Positions 54,201 through 64,000 of a DNA stretch of 64,000 nucleotides are shown here, piece after piece. Below the pieces are notes generated by a model that saw nothing but the letters and a program-made list of their open reading frames with translations, was not told the origin of the DNA and ran no database searches. The DNA comes from Serendipita indica DSM 11827 (lineage: Eukaryota; Basidiomycota; Agaricomycetes; Sebacinales; Serendipitaceae): assembly GCA_910890315.1 (NCBI GenBank), contig CAJVGD010000002.1, positions 1,240,001-1,304,000 on the forward strand. The letters run 5' to 3'. Within the stretch, counting starts at the first letter, position 1, and every line of letters starts with the position of its first letter. Position numbers and translations under genes: made by a program.

Positions 54201-56217
54201 GCTGAGGAGTGGTGTTATTGTTACGAAGGGGTTGAGAGCCCATATATATCTGAGAGTTCATTCGACGATGACCAGCGTCGAACGAGCCGCGTGCAGAGTT
54301 GGGGATAGAAATCGGAGGAGTGCCCTTTTGACCATGAGGAGTCGGGATGTCCGACTCTTCATCGTCAACGGCAACCTCGTCTGAACCCGAGGAAGATGCA
54401 GTTGAATGGCGATTTTCTAGAGGATTGACTGATGCGTTTGCAGTCGGTGGTTGAGTAGCCCGCGGCCGCGAAGATGCGAGCGAAGGCGGGGATTGGGAGG
54501 AGCTGGCGGCAATATTGAATGTTTGAGACATGGCGCTGTGGAGCTGACGATTGGTCGGCGTGGACGAAAGGATCGGAGTGGCCCCGCGCTGCAGTGTGGG
54601 GCTGGAACTTGGGGCAATGCCATGTCCAGAGCCTGGAATAACAAAGCTGCCGCTTCGAGCGTGTGGACTTGACGACGCGACAGGATGGGCAGTTCCTCCA
54701 GTTGACCCTGCTCTGTTCCTACTATATTGTTGCAGCATCTTCTCCTGGTTCGCAATAAAGAGCTGCTGGGCACGCTTGTGAAGTTCTCCCTGCTGGCTTT
54801 GGAACCTCAGGCGAGACTCTTCAATGTCCTTTTCGGCATTTCGTCGAACTTCGTCTGTGCGGCTTTTCGCGGCATTCTTCCACGTCTCAAACTGATCCCG
54901 AAAGATTTTATTCTGATCCATGGGCGATGGTTGGCGGTTGCGTGAGACGGAGCGGTCCGAACCACTGGTGCTGTTCTGGCGACGCAGATAGTCGATGCGG
55001 GATGTTATGGAGTCTGAATCCACATCACCAGGGGGCGGTATACCTGGCCCGATATCGCGAGAGGGACGTCTAGAGGCTCCGTAGGGGGAGGATGACTGCA
55101 TGGCGCCTGGCGAGGACGAGGCCAAGTTTTCAAACAGCGACATGGCAGAGGGCCGGATTGGAGTGACGTGCGAAGGAGAAGGGGAGCCCCGCAGAGTCCC
55201 AGAACGAAGCCTACTCGGGAGTGCGGATGCGAGCTCGTCTGTCCTCATTCGTTCACGCGCACGTCGCCGCTCCGTCGCTCTCCAATCTTCATCGTCTTCG
55301 GTCGGCGGTGGCGTTTTCAGGGATTTGCGGGACCTTTCACTCTTGTCGCTCCTGCCACTGCGACGCGATAAGCGAGCACTGTGATCCGATTCGTCCGCAC
55401 TGCTGGCATTTGCAGTGTGAGGACGAGAGGAGTGTTCCGAGTTTTGGGCGCTCGCCTCGTCGTCGCCACTCTCGTTGTCGGGTTCCTCTTCGTCTTCGTC
55501 GAGAGCATGTTCGGGAATATCGTGACTATCAGCGTCGCCATCATTGCTCATGTCTTCCACACTATCCGTAGACCCGTCGTCCTCGTCTTCATCATCTCCT
55601 GAATCCGCGCGGGCTCTAGCTTCAGAGGCGAGCTCAAAGGCAGCCGCTCGCGAAGGTCGTTCTACGGGGGCATCATCGTCATCCTCTGTATCGTCGTCGT
55701 CGTTTTCACTCTGCGAACTGCCTGGTTCGCTCGACGATATCTGCAGTGCTTCTAGATCGTCGTTGTACTTTGCCATGACACTCTGGACCTTTGCGTTGAA
55801 CTGATCCATCGCGCCCTTCCTCTCGTCTTCTGTGCGGCAGTTGAGCGTGACAAGGTGGTGCTCCTCTCGTAATCTGGTCATTTCCTTGCTCCATGAGTCG
55901 AAAAGGGCCTCGAATCTGCGCTCGCGCCGGTTGTACTCTCTGCCGGCGCGTCCAGACGGCTGCGAGGGTCCAGGTGACGGGAAATAGCTCTGGGATGAGT
56001 TTACAGGAGTCCTTTGCGCATGTCTGGACGCGTTTGGGAGTGGCAGCGGCGGTCGATTCGAGCTGCTGGTGGCCCTGGTCGGCGTTGGAGGCTCCTTGGG
56101 CGACACGGGGCTGGCAACTGCGCTCTCAGAGCTTCCATGAGGAGGGACCCAAAAGTTCTTTGCCCGTTGAGCGGACTGCATCCTGGAATTTGGCCCAATC
56201 TCAGCCCCGACGATCAT
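51262..56217 (-). CDS. Giant coiled-coil protein with C-terminal J-like (HPD) module, paralog 1
   Basis: A single open frame of ~1650 codons; best ATG 56217 (MIVGAEIGPNSRMQSAQRAK), with 56184 as alternative. Residues ~1-950 are Ser/Pro/Thr-rich and probably disordered, with an acidic patch (ENDDDDTEDDDDAPVERPS). About 1000-1560 is an extreme Glu/Arg/Lys single-helix or coiled-coil region (AERKRKEEEEEAERKRKEEE), broken by an EP repeat. The last ~120 residues fold differently: RVADAWEAYEAKWKQL, TVPWPLLNP, RIRDALLRWHPDRFESRY, GVGNVVRCLNELLT. LLRWHPD carries the HPD tripeptide of J domains, as seen in NFKBIL1-like proteins. The same module ends the neighbouring gene. Partner Hsp70 function is inference; cytoskeletal scaffolding is another option. 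Confidence 0.85.
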   Translation of the reverse strand: MIVGAEIGPNSRMQSAQRAKNFWVPPHGSSESAVASPVSPKEPPTPTRATSSSNRPPLPLPNASRHAQRTPVNSSQSYFPSPGPSQPSGRAGREYNRRERRFEALFDSWSKEMTRLREEHHLVTLNCRTEDERKGAMDQFNAKVQSVMAKYNDDLEALQISSSEPGSSQSENDDDDTEDDDDAPVERPSRAAAFELASEARARADSGDDEDEDDGSTDSVEDMSNDGDADSHDIPEHALDEDEEEPDNESGDDEASAQNSEHSSRPHTANASSADESDHSARLSRRSGRSDKSERSRKSLKTPPPTEDDEDWRATERRRARERMRTDELASALPSRLRSGTLRGSPSPSHVTPIRPSAMSLFENLASSSPGAMQSSSPYGASRRPSRDIGPGIPPPGDVDSDSITSRIDYLRRQNSTSGSDRSVSRNRQPSPMDQNKIFRDQFETWKNAAKSRTDEVRRNAEKDIEESRLRFQSQQGELHKRAQQLFIANQEKMLQQYSRNRAGSTGGTAHPVASSSPHARSGSFVIPGSGHGIAPSSSPTLQRGATPILSSTPTNRQLHSAMSQTFNIAASSSQSPPSLASSRPRATQPPTANASVNPLENRHSTASSSGSDEVAVDDEESDIPTPHGQKGTPPISIPNSARGSFDAGHRRMNSQIYMGSQPLRNNNTTPQHLRNSSSTTFSSSGTQSTRSSGAWSGVSGASSSTTITSSDATSSRRGSAGEKSFAPPIGLPGAKASLNQVLSTSPTSQGHRWHGSIDATTSATHTPASTLSRASTLPIGHNPSSTSNHGTPSRSVMAQWSSMASSSSPAAASSVHPGSSVGSSGPGLPSRPSTISSLNIGHSPSKNAWIQSGQPSPPIPILTRPSSTASHRSRPEVNNGDPGSATTTSETTPRSTPPIKTSMSNSDIFASSIGPEPLRARPAIPSFNHDPLRKVPDPVTRSMSPPKPALVAAKSSPSPATVTQTSEMDSTSVHIEPVTMNRDSKKEKRRRAQEREAEEKRKREEQAARERAEAEERKRVEEEEERKRIEYEEAERKRKEEEEEAERKRKEEEEAAERKRLEEEERLREEQRKREEEERLEEERRREEEERLEAERLEAERKREEEEARKREEERKRQEELAAQRRAEEERRKREKAERARAAAEKKRQEEAARERARQEAFAKKQREDAERAREAEQRRREQEQLEALKREEEEFLLREQELARREEEAQRRLAELKRKEREKREIAFRQREERLRLQIEEAERLEANLREMPAEIPHESAHHNATEISPITPIPEEPEPEPEPEPEPNVTAIPPPPIPARPATESKKKRKQRQMKDEQREAEERQERERQAAEHEARLIAIEKERLAEFQRQREAKIQAEQRERERMEAELLVARRLQEEAEREAERQAAAARKALEEAERQAAARRAQEEAEKRAAAAARRAQEEADRREAERLQRLEAEQARLDAEHAERERIRQENERRRRLTEKQSQLLEEQRRRMAEERRQQEEAERRAQEARIREENARMTERFQARDRSAQLSSNMPKRVADAWEAYEAKWKQLVAQAATGGMPLTFATVPWPLLNPPANPDAITRNAVGNFLLSQWNPSPKSRRDRIRDALLRWHPDRFESRYLGWVPEGEERDTVRSGVGNVVRCLNELLTKESSSGVL
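52351..52389 (-). repeat. GGTTCT hexamer repeat coding for Glu-Pro dipeptides
   Basis: Four to five ggttct units on the plus strand read on the minus strand as a run of six Glu-Pro pairs inside the charged region of the giant coiled-coil protein. It is the only clear tandem repeat of the gene and interrupts the helix-forming sequence. Confidence 0.85.
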
Positions 56218-56649
56218 CAAGGGTGGCGATGGACACAAACGACGCACCAGACGGCCGCAGAAAAAAAGAAAAAAGAAAAGATTGGCACGACGGACGGGCG
56301 AAGAAACGAATGAGAATAGTATCCAGTCACAGTCCCCGCTCGCCCTCCACGGCGTGCTGACAGACTCAATAGCTCAACCCGACGCCCGTGCTTGTGCACT
56401 AAACCTCGTGTGCATAAAACTTTATTGGTTTCCTGCACAGATTACATGTTCATACGTCGAGTTACACCAATAGAATAGTCACACACAAGCCCAGCGAAAT
56501 GTTAATTCGTCTTCAGTTGTTTCCCTAGTAAAGAGTCTCCATAAGTAGTCGTAATCGTATCCACGGAAATGTCCGGTTTTCATGACGTCGTTTCCCCATG
56601 CGTCTGCAGCGAGTCCTTCCCCCGCATCTAAAAAGGTCCCTTCGGCCAA

Positions 56650-58451
56650 TTACGATTCTCGGGCCAGGAGAGCGTTGAGATGCCTTGCAACCGTCTCAGC
56701 ACCCTCCTTGACAGCCGCTCGTTGGTCTTCGGCCGTCTGGGCGATGATCCTCGCCATCTTGTCTGGATGCCACCTGAGCAACGCCTCGCGCAGACGGAGC
56801 TTGCGAGCACGAGCATCATTGTTGCTGTTCGGTGATGACGACACTGAACCCTGAGGTGTGGCTGACGAATGGAACGAGGATAGGATAAACGACGCAATGT
56901 TGCCTTCCGTCAGCTGCGTGCCAATGTCGGATGCACGTCTGGGCTGGTTCAACACTGGCCACGGGATGTCACTAAATCCAAGCCGCGGTGGTGTGGATGT
57001 GGTCGAGTTGCCACCTGGATGCGGTGCACAAAGTTTAGACCACCGGTTCTCATACGACTCCCATGCATCTCTAAACGTAGATGCAGGCGTTTGGTAGTTG
57101 AACCGTGTGCTGTTCGACCGAGAGTGAGCCCGAGACGGGTTCGAGCCGATCTTGAAGAATTCGGCAAAGCGAGACCATTCAGCCTCGAGGATGTCAGAGT
57201 CTTCGTCAAATGTGGGGGAGTATGGCTCTTCGAACGCAGGTGTGCGTGAACGAGAGTGGGATGGCGTAAAGTACTGGTGGCCACGACCCGATTGTTGGTG
57301 CTGTTGACGGCCGCGTGTCTCTGGAGCGGGCTTTGATTCTTCACGTTCCTTTTGTCGAGCATTGAGTTCTTCCTGCATGCGACGAGTTTCTTCTTCAATC
57401 ACTCGTCGCTGCTCCTCAATCTCCCTCCGACGTTGCTCCTCTGCAAGCATAGCCTCCTCTCGTTCTCTCTGCCGATTGGTGTTGCGCTCCTTCTCGTCTT
57501 TGATATTCCTTTGTCGATCCTGTGTCTTTTGGTTAGCATTGACAATATAGGCGGCTATGGACGCACTCTATCGAGCTCAACTCGCTCCCGTTGGCTTCTC
57601 TGGCGTTCCTGTATCGATGGTTAATTGCCAAGTATTATGTTCACGGCACCACGCACCCGTTCGAGAAAGGCTCGCCGCTCCCAATCCTTCCGTGCATCCT
57701 TTTCCCGTTGAGCTTTCTCCCTCGCTTCCGTTTCACGAATGAGCCTTTGCGTCTCGGCAAAGTCATCGTCCTCCTTTTTCCAGACTTCTTCCAGCCGCCT
57801 TCGAGTCTTGACTTTGTCTTCAGCCCATCGCTCCCAATCCTTTGCCTTGCGTGGCTCAGCCGTCGCCGCTGGCGTAGCGAACCCGGGCCGAACAAAGTTT
57901 TCTGGGAGCACACTATCGATGCTCCCACGTCTCGCTTGGGGTCGTCTCTTTGGAAGCAGCGGCGGAGGAAGATTCGGCGGGTCGAGGATCGCAGCCGCAA
58001 TTGGGCTCGATGGTTCCAAAGCAGAGTATCCGCGCTTTCTGCCCAAAGTTTGGGTCTGGGGTGCTAGACGTGTGGAAAACGTGGTCGCAAAATCCGCGGA
58101 ATGACTGTGCTGATGCTGGTTCCTCCTTGCCGCAACGGTAGCATTAGTTTCTTGCTCAATGCTTTCCATCTCATTGGCCACCCATCGGAGCATCTCAATC
58201 CTGATCGCTCGTCTCGTGTTATCCGTCTCTTCTCCAGTCGTATTCCCTCCATCGGGCACGAAGAACTCGTGCGCGGGCTTGCGCTCATTGGCGTTTGAGG
58301 TAGGCTTGAGGACAGGACGATAGGCTCCAAGATGAATGGTGGACGACTTCTTTGCCAGCGTGGGACGTTCAGGGTTGGGCCGATTCTGGTACTGGACAGG
58401 GATTGCGAGCGGTGCCGGTAGTTTGGGTTTACCCGGAGAAGTCGAGGTCAT
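56650..58451 (-). CDS. Coiled-coil protein with C-terminal J-like (HPD) module, paralog 2
   Basis: Smaller neighbour of the giant gene on the same strand. Frame opens at MTSTSPGKPKLPAPLAIPVQ (58451), holds basic/Pro-rich sequence and a charged helix (EREAREKAQREKD-like). Introns 57660-57614 and 57557-57512 flank a short exon ERQRSQRERVELDR, and the last exon continues with EEQRRREIEEQRRVIEEETR. The end matches paralog 1: FRDAWESYENRWSKL, FSDIPWPVLNQP, KLRLREALLRWHPDKM, VKEGAETVARHLNALLARES (stop 56650). The start may lie further upstream, because the frame before the ATG is open for ~20 codons of Pro-rich sequence. Function unknown; the shared module suggests ancient tandem duplication followed by growth of the linker in paralog 1. 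Confidence 0.75.
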
Positions 58452-59210
58452 AGATGGACGCGATAAAGGTGGTGGTGGTGGGGTGGTGCCCAGGGCTCCG
58501 ACCCCGTGGTTTTGGAAGCAATTGACGGTCTCCGTGGTGCATATGGGATCGAATTGGATCGCTGGAGCGTAGCTGGTCGTGATGTTCCTGTTGTAGTACT
58601 CGTGTTCATAGATGGTGCAGGCATAGTAGACGACCGAGAGACGGATCGCGAAGGAAGATTAGCAATGTTAGATAACGGCTTTGGGTCAAAGCTCGATCCA
58701 GGAAGAGGAGAGCTCGCCAGACGTCCATCTGCCATTCCAAGGCCCTCGGGAGGGCTCATAGTCCGCTTGGAGGAGCCAGCATCCACGGGAATCCACATGG
58801 GGGAAGGGCCTTGAGCGTTGATAGAGCCCATGATTCGCACTGCGCTGCAGACGACAGCGAACGAAAATGAGTTGTTCTTGGTGTAGAAGAGCGAGTAGAG
58901 GTCGCAGAGTGTTCTGATCTAAGCTCTCCAGAACCAAGGTTGTTTTTGAAGCCCATGCAGCGCTGCGCCACGGCCTTCGTGAGGTTTGATGATCGAGTGG
59001 AGAGCATACAATCCGTCCAATACGGCCAACAAGACCCGCTCGTTACCGGGGTGCTGGTCACCTGGCGTGCGTTTTGCGCGAGGCATCTACTCGACGGCCC
59101 AAAGGCCGAATCCTGAGACGCTAAATCGTTTTGTGTATCTTTTCCACATGGATTCTGCGCGTCGCTTGCTTGACAGCTCGATTGCACTGGCTACCAGTCG
59201 CTGAGGTCCT
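58448..59210 (-). other. Coding-like region with broken frame, possible gene or 5' part of paralog 2
   Basis: Three protein-like pieces occur in order on the minus strand: LVASAIELSSKRRAESMWKR (about 59205-59120), ERVLLAVLDGLYALHSIIKP (about 59050-58985) and LCDLYSLFYTKNNSFSFAVV followed by RIMGSINAQGPSPMWIPVDA and a Ser/Thr/Pro tail to a stop at 58448. The last two share one frame but a TAG at 58921-58919 separates them, and no GT-AG intron of normal size removes it. The Ser/Pro tail runs into a CCCC/CAC repeat where it ends and the frame of paralog 2 begins. It may be a decayed gene, or a gene with a sequence error. I do not recognise the family. Confidence 0.35.
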
Positions 59211-59655
59211 GTCGTTGCTCATCAAGCCAAAATGAAGCCATACATCGAGAATCTGGCGGGTGTATCAACAAAATTCAATTTCGCTGCAACGATGCGCCAG
59301 GGACAGTCGAAACCAGCAGGAGGTAGCGAGGTCTAAGGACGACTGTCATTCAGGAGGCAGTACTTTGCGACACTAGAACTGTCGGAGAGGTCGTCCGGAT
59401 ATCCTTAACGAGGTTCAAACACCGCCAGGGTCGTCATCCAGCCTTTAAACGACACGCTAAACGGGTAACGTCTAAGGCCTCCGAGAGAACACCCTGTGAG
59501 CTGTGTCCCCATAAGCAACACTTGAGCCCTGGACGATATCACGCGTGAAGCTTGTTGTATTGAATATTGTCTATATCCTATATGGTAAAGAGCAAGAGGT
59601 TTGGCTACCTCCAGAGCAACGAACCGGAAAGCTGTTCAGGGAAAAAGACCGTTGG
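59211..59655. other. Intergenic, 3' side of GH16 gene
   Basis: No supported gene between the uncertain coding-like region and the GH16 stop. Only short frames on both strands. Confidence 0.5.
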
Positions 59656-61660
59656 TTAGGAAGTCTGATATACTCGGACCGAGTTGACCGCCCAGTTTGC
59701 ATCTGAGATGTTTGGTCAGTACAGATAAACGAAGACGGCGAAGCGGGCGCACTGGCGAAATTGGATGGGTTGGCAACGTAATCTTGAATCGTTCCGGGAC
59801 ATCCAGCAGCGCTATATGTTGCACCAGCCCAGTCTCCTCCCAGCACAATGTCAAACACAATTGAGAGGTTATTGAAGAACGAGGATGCACACGACGAGGC
59901 AGCCCAATAAGCCTAAAGGATCATATAGAAACCTGCAGCACAGGGGTTATGACACTTACCCGAGGCGTACCCCATGTCGTTGGATCAGGAGTCGACCCGG
60001 TTATGTCGGCGGGGACATCTTCACGCTTGAAGAACCCTGCCAAACGTAAGCACAAGCAGCCGGGGGGAGCTGGAGAGATTTGTGGAACATACAGATGCGT
60101 ACACCAACATTGTCCCAAAGCGTGGCGTAGACGCCTCCGCCAGCGTCGTTGAGACCAGCCCCGTACGATGTAGTGTCATAGTCCATAATTCCACACCCTA
60201 TACGCGTGAGCGGCGATAACAATCAGAAAATAACTATTCACCTGCGTTGCTGTTAATCGTAGCGTCACACTCCGTCTCAAGTACGGTGCCAGTAAACATT
60301 TCTAGGGGATTTTGGTCTGCTCTGAGCGTAACACCGCCAGCAAGCGACTTGGTTGCATCGAGTTGGCAACCAGCAGAAGCATGGACAGTCATTTGGTTGT
60401 AGACGTTCTCGTGGACACCTTCGACGACATCAATCTACAAAGGTCAGCGGAGCCGAAAGGTCAAAGACAAAAGTACCTCGCCACCTGAAAGGAGTCAGCT
60501 ATAGGCTCGCAGAGAGAGAGAATGAAACAAACCAGATGGCCAATTCGGTCCTACAAGCCATGCCGCAGGCCAGGTAGAGCAACCATGAGGCGCCTTGAGA
60601 ATATCGAAGATGAACAGGCCCTGACCGTACGACTTTTTCGTCGTAATACGCACCCTGTTTGTGATTAGCAGAATATCGTCGCGAGTAAGACGGCATACGA
60701 GTTCCTCTGTTCGCTGTCACTGACGGCCAGTGTCGTCGTCGTATCGACGGTCATAACAGCCACTCCATCGTCTCGCACATAAGCCAAGTTGGAAGACTTT
60801 GCTTCGTCGGCGGACACATATCGAATCATGCCATGCGTGGGGTCTGCATACTCGAAGAAGCTTTGGAGGTTTAGATTACTTCAAGAGGTGCAACTTATAT
60901 ACTTACTCCCAGCCACTAGGAACTATTAGGTCGATCACCTCGTATAGAAGAAGACTCACTCGAAGAACGTCGGACCCTCGTATGAGTCGACTAGGTTGTA
61001 CGCAGAGGTTGAATTTTGACGCGAAGTTCCCACTGGTGTAATGGAAGAAATTGTACGGGTAGGTCGAGGGTGCCGACGTCTTGCAAGACGTGCATGATCG
61101 CGCGGCTTGGCTTTGTGGTCGTGAGCGTTGTCTCCAATCATCGATGAGGATAAATCATCAATGTGACCGGGTATATGGGTAGGAGCTCTGGCAGCCAAGG
61201 TAGCGGTGCTTGTACTCGAGTCGCCCGTGGGTGAGTTGGTCAATGTCGTCTGAGTAGTCGCCGTCGTTGTCACAGCTGATACTTGCGTTGTAGTCGTTGC
61301 TTCCGTTGTGTGTGTCGACAATCTGCCCGACTCGGAGTGGTGATGACCAGAGATATGGCGTTGAGACTCTGTGTGATGAGAGCGCATAGGATGGGAGTGC
61401 GGTGACGATTCAAGTACAGTGTTTGAATGGAAAGAAGTTGTGTGGAAAGAGAAAAAAGGAGACGAGTGCGAGAGCGTTGGAGACGAGCCAAAGCTGGGCG
61501 AGGTCGCTGCTGCGTGTAGCGGGGAGACAGGAGTCGAAGAGTGAGCGCGATTCACAGAGAATTGCCCTGCAACTGCCAGACCAGTGTTGGAGAGGGCCAT
61601 CAAGGCGCCAACGATGACGGCAGATGTGGAGAGTGCATTGTGCATTGTCTGGCGGGACAT
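59656..61660 (-). CDS. Secreted GH16-family glucanase-like enzyme with long Ser/Thr/His-rich extension
   Basis: GH16 retaining glycosidase; fungal relatives cut beta-1,3(1,4)-glucans or remodel the wall. ATG 61660 (MSRQTMHNALSTSAVIVGAL) gives a signal peptide or anchor; 61690 is an alternative start. Then ~200 low-complexity residues rich in Ser, Thr and His before the domain: NLVDSYEGPTFFEFF-type start, APHGCSTWPAAWLVGPNWP, and the catalytic GEIDVVEGVHENVYNQMTVH (ExDxxE). GCGIMDYDTTSYGAGLND, FFKREDVPADI and NNLSIVFDIVLGGDWAG follow. A final intron (about 59753-59702) gives NANWAVNSVRVYQTS and TAA 59658-59656, a normal GH16 end. Seven or so introns. Catalytic residues are intact. Substrate cannot be told. 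Confidence 0.88.
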
Positions 61661-62836
61661 GATGGAGTGAAACGCAAGTCGTGGATGCAAAAGTAGTCGC
61701 TGCTGTAGGATGTCGCGAGAGAAGAGAACAGAGGGAGGGAAGGATCAAGAGACGACTTGGTTCGCTCGGAAAGAGTGCCACAAGTGGCTATATTTGCAAT
61801 GGCGAATCGGAGCTCGATGTGCCTTGCCGCAGCAAATTCTGAATCATTGGGCCGAAAGTGGGTACACGAGGCCGGTACTATTTGAGAAAGGAGCGGGTCG
61901 CTATTCGTGTCAGATTGCGCAGCAGAATAGAGTCGACGACTAAGGAGTACCTGAAAGCAGCTGTTCATCGTCGTGGATCATCTTAGTGGCAAAAAGGCCC
62001 AGAAATCTGGTGGTCATAATCGTCAAGCGTGTCAGTGTATGGAAGTGAAAGAATATTTTCTCTCTCATAATATACCATGGGGTCGATCTAACCAGTATCT
62101 CCTACTTGCCGTCGCCAGGAAACCTCCGCAGCTACGTCTGGACAACGTCGTAGATGAATCGACCCGCGAAGATGCCGTATAAATGCGCATATCCTGTAAT
62201 TTACTTGCAGCTCGACACGCATGATTTCAATTTTGGTTTTCATGGCAGAAGTTTCAGCTTCTGTCTCTCGCTGCCACCGACCGAGTGGCTGAAGGTTCTA
62301 ATGATTTTGTAGGGTTCAAAGTCATAACGGAATCATCATTCAATAACGATAGTAGTTTCAAAGGCGTAAAATGATCTCGCTTACGCATTCAACTCGTGGA
62401 TTCACATGCAGTTGCTTAGATTAAACAAATGGCGTAGGAAAGGGCATACATTGCATGGGAGGTATGCTGGTACGCACGAGTGGGTGAAGGCTACAAGGGG
62501 CGGGTCGTGGACGCGCGAGGGACTACAAGTCAAAGATGTGGTGTCTGCTACATGTACAAGGGTGGAGGTGATCGGTATCGAGAGCGGGGGGAGAGATGGG
62601 GCGTTCGTAAAGGTCGTGATATGTCGTGAGGTCGTAAATCGGAAGCGGCGACGGAAGGAGAGAGGAGAGAGGAAAGAGGAGAAGAAGGGCAACGCATCGC
62701 ACAAAAGGACAAAATGAACGTGGGTTGTCCAGATCAAGGACGAGTCTATGTCTAGATGGAAAGGGGATCGCGGGGCATGGACGCATGCCTCCAAAATAAC
62801 TCTTTACCGACAACAGAGGATGGGAACTGGTACGCT
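61661..62836. other. Long intergenic stretch with a strand-skewed tract
   Basis: About 1.2 kb. The left part is the promoter of the GH16 gene. Around 62560-62720 the plus strand is purine-rich (GAGAGGAGAGAGGAAAGAGG), giving long but doubtful frames on both strands (62405-62717 plus, 62794-62402 minus). It could be the 3' UTR of the minus-strand gene at 62837. No gene is supported. Confidence 0.45.
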
Positions 62837-63519
62837 TTAGTGGGTCGATAGCCGGCGATCCATGGGGCTGTGCATGAGTGCAAAGCTACTGACGCGCGGT
62901 GAGCAAGCGTAGTGGGCTGCTGAGGGCGTCATCGGCGACGTTGGGTTCATTGCGATTGACGAACGGACGAGAGCGTTGATGGCCGTATCGTCTGCAAATA
63001 TGCTGATGAGCGATTCATGCCCGCCTCGACCAGGTTCTGCAGCGCGCTTTTCGAGCGTTTGAAGCGCGGTGAGCCAGTGGGAGGGAGGTGAGATGACGTT
63101 GGGCGAAGAGCCAGCAGGGAACGTCGACGGAGACGAAAAGAGCGCGACAAGGTCGTACGCGATAAAGTTGCGGTAGGTATGCGAGATTTGGAACATGCCC
63201 GGGCGTGGCATGGCGCTGTAAACGACAGCGGAGATGTGAATGTCAAACGCAGTGAGCCGTTTGGCACCAGGATTAAGCAGACAATCTGCTGTCAGAACTA
63301 GAGGGACATGTTAGCATTGGTGATAGGTGGTGACAACAAAAGGGAGCCGACGGAGCAGAACAAACGCTCAAGGAAGGAAAAAAACTCACTATAAATGAGC
63401 TCGAGAGAGTCATGAGAGCGGATGAGGCCGTATTTCCCCTGAAGAGCGACTGCGATGGCGGCCATTCGAGCGTTGGCGTAGGCGCACTCTTGATCCTTTT
63501 GATGTGCGATGCGTTGCAT
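62837..63519 (-). CDS. Protein of unknown function
   Basis: Two exons. ATG 63519 follows a good context (acaaccATG) and reads MQRIAHQKDQECAYANARMA and ALQGKYGLIRSHDSLELIY; a 92-base intron with donor GTGAGT and acceptor CCTCTAG (about 63391-63300) joins ILTADCLLNPGAKRLTAFDI, HISAVVYSAMPRPGMFQISH, YRNFIAYDLVALFSSPSTFP and a tail with FADDTAINALVRSSIAM, to the stop at 62837. Length ~190 residues. No signal peptide or membrane span. The first exon read without splicing stops quickly, which supports the intron. Not recognised. Confidence 0.6.
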
Positions 63520-64000
63520 GGTTGTAGGAGATTGATGACAGGACTTTGTGTTCGTAAAAAGGGTGTCGTAAAGGTTTGGGTCGTAAAGCAGAGAGGAGGG
63601 AGGCGGGAGAGGTACAGAGCAGACAGGAGAGCTTGAAGTCTTGAACGATCAGAGCTCAAGCCAGCTTATATGGGCCAGCCCGCCTGTGCAATGAGGCGCC
63701 GGGCCCGATCCCAAATTAGGCAGCCACCTTTTGTTCGTCCGCCTCAATGGGGAGTTTGCACACCACTGCATGGAAAGCATTCACAGAACCACAGAACAAC
63801 ACCAACAAAACAAAAGACGCTTCCACAGCTTCCTGGCCATTCATCTCGCCCTCGCCTTTCCATGCGCCCCTTGATTCGCTACCACTCCTTCGATATCTCA
63901 AACGACCATGTAAAGTCTGCATTGTGACGTGCAAAACAAGGGATTGTCAGTTTCGGCACAATCACTGCGTATCCAGGCGACGCCCTATCCCCCCCAGTAT
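63520..64000. other. Promoter side of last gene; nothing else supported
   Basis: Contains the upstream region of the minus-strand gene at 62837-63519. Short frames on both strands (63670-63927 plus, 63934-63716 minus) lack any recognisable feature, though an exon of a gene continuing to the right cannot be excluded. Confidence 0.4.

Noticed and set aside
62402-62794. Frames on both strands in a purine/pyrimidine-skewed tract
   Set aside because: Open only because of the skewed base content; no domain or splice logic.
1-64000. Searched for LTR elements, DNA transposons, CRISPR arrays and rRNA
   Set aside because: No terminal repeats, reverse transcriptase, integrase or transposase motifs, spaced repeats or rRNA signatures were noticed by eye.

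Overview
The window is nuclear DNA of a filamentous basidiomycete, most likely an Agaricomycete; several paralog families suggest a Rhizoctonia/Ceratobasidium-like member of the Cantharellales, but that placement is inference. The reasons are compact genes on both strands, dense introns of about 47-60 bases with GTRNGT donors and CTRAY branch points, very short shared promoters, and recognisable fungal housekeeping genes. I recognise no rRNA, tRNA, CRISPR array, transposon or virus-derived element.

Layout. 0-8 kb: the end of a coiled-coil gene (2-655), an ammonium transporter (810-2399, minus), a U-box cyclophilin of the PPIL2/Cyp8 type (2950-5114, minus) and the TRAPP subunit Trs65 (5152-8047). 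8.5-15.7 kb: three tandem paralogs of a membrane protein resembling DUF4436. 15.8-19.4 kb: a multi-pass and a single-pass membrane protein of unknown role. 19.6-26.1 kb: a multi-KH RNA-binding protein, then two tandem ACMSD-like amidohydrolase copies, each damaged in a different place; the duplication also carried along the 5' end of the KH gene. 26.2-32.4 kb: an SR-rich protein, a possible mitochondrial RNA-binding protein, a kinase relic and an exonuclease V-like nuclease. 32.4-41 kb: proteasome subunit Rpn2, kinetochore scaffold Spc7/KNL1 and a BTB protein.

41-51 kb: an unrecognised small protein, the mitochondrial carrier Mtm1, an NADH-cytochrome b5 reductase, two tandem damaged GST-like copies (that duplication carried the 3' end of the reductase gene), a multi-pass membrane protein and a sucrose/alpha-glucoside transporter. 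51-59 kb: two neighbouring long coiled-coil proteins whose C-termini share a WExYE / IPWP / HPD module like a J domain. 59-64 kb: a secreted GH16 glucanase-like enzyme with a long Ser/Thr/His-rich extension and an unrecognised gene.

Housekeeping genes (Rpn2, Spc7, Trs65, PPIL2, KH) alternate with tandemly duplicated accessory genes. There is no obvious pathway cluster. Exon boundaries given here were read by eye from splice signals and frame continuity and are approximate.
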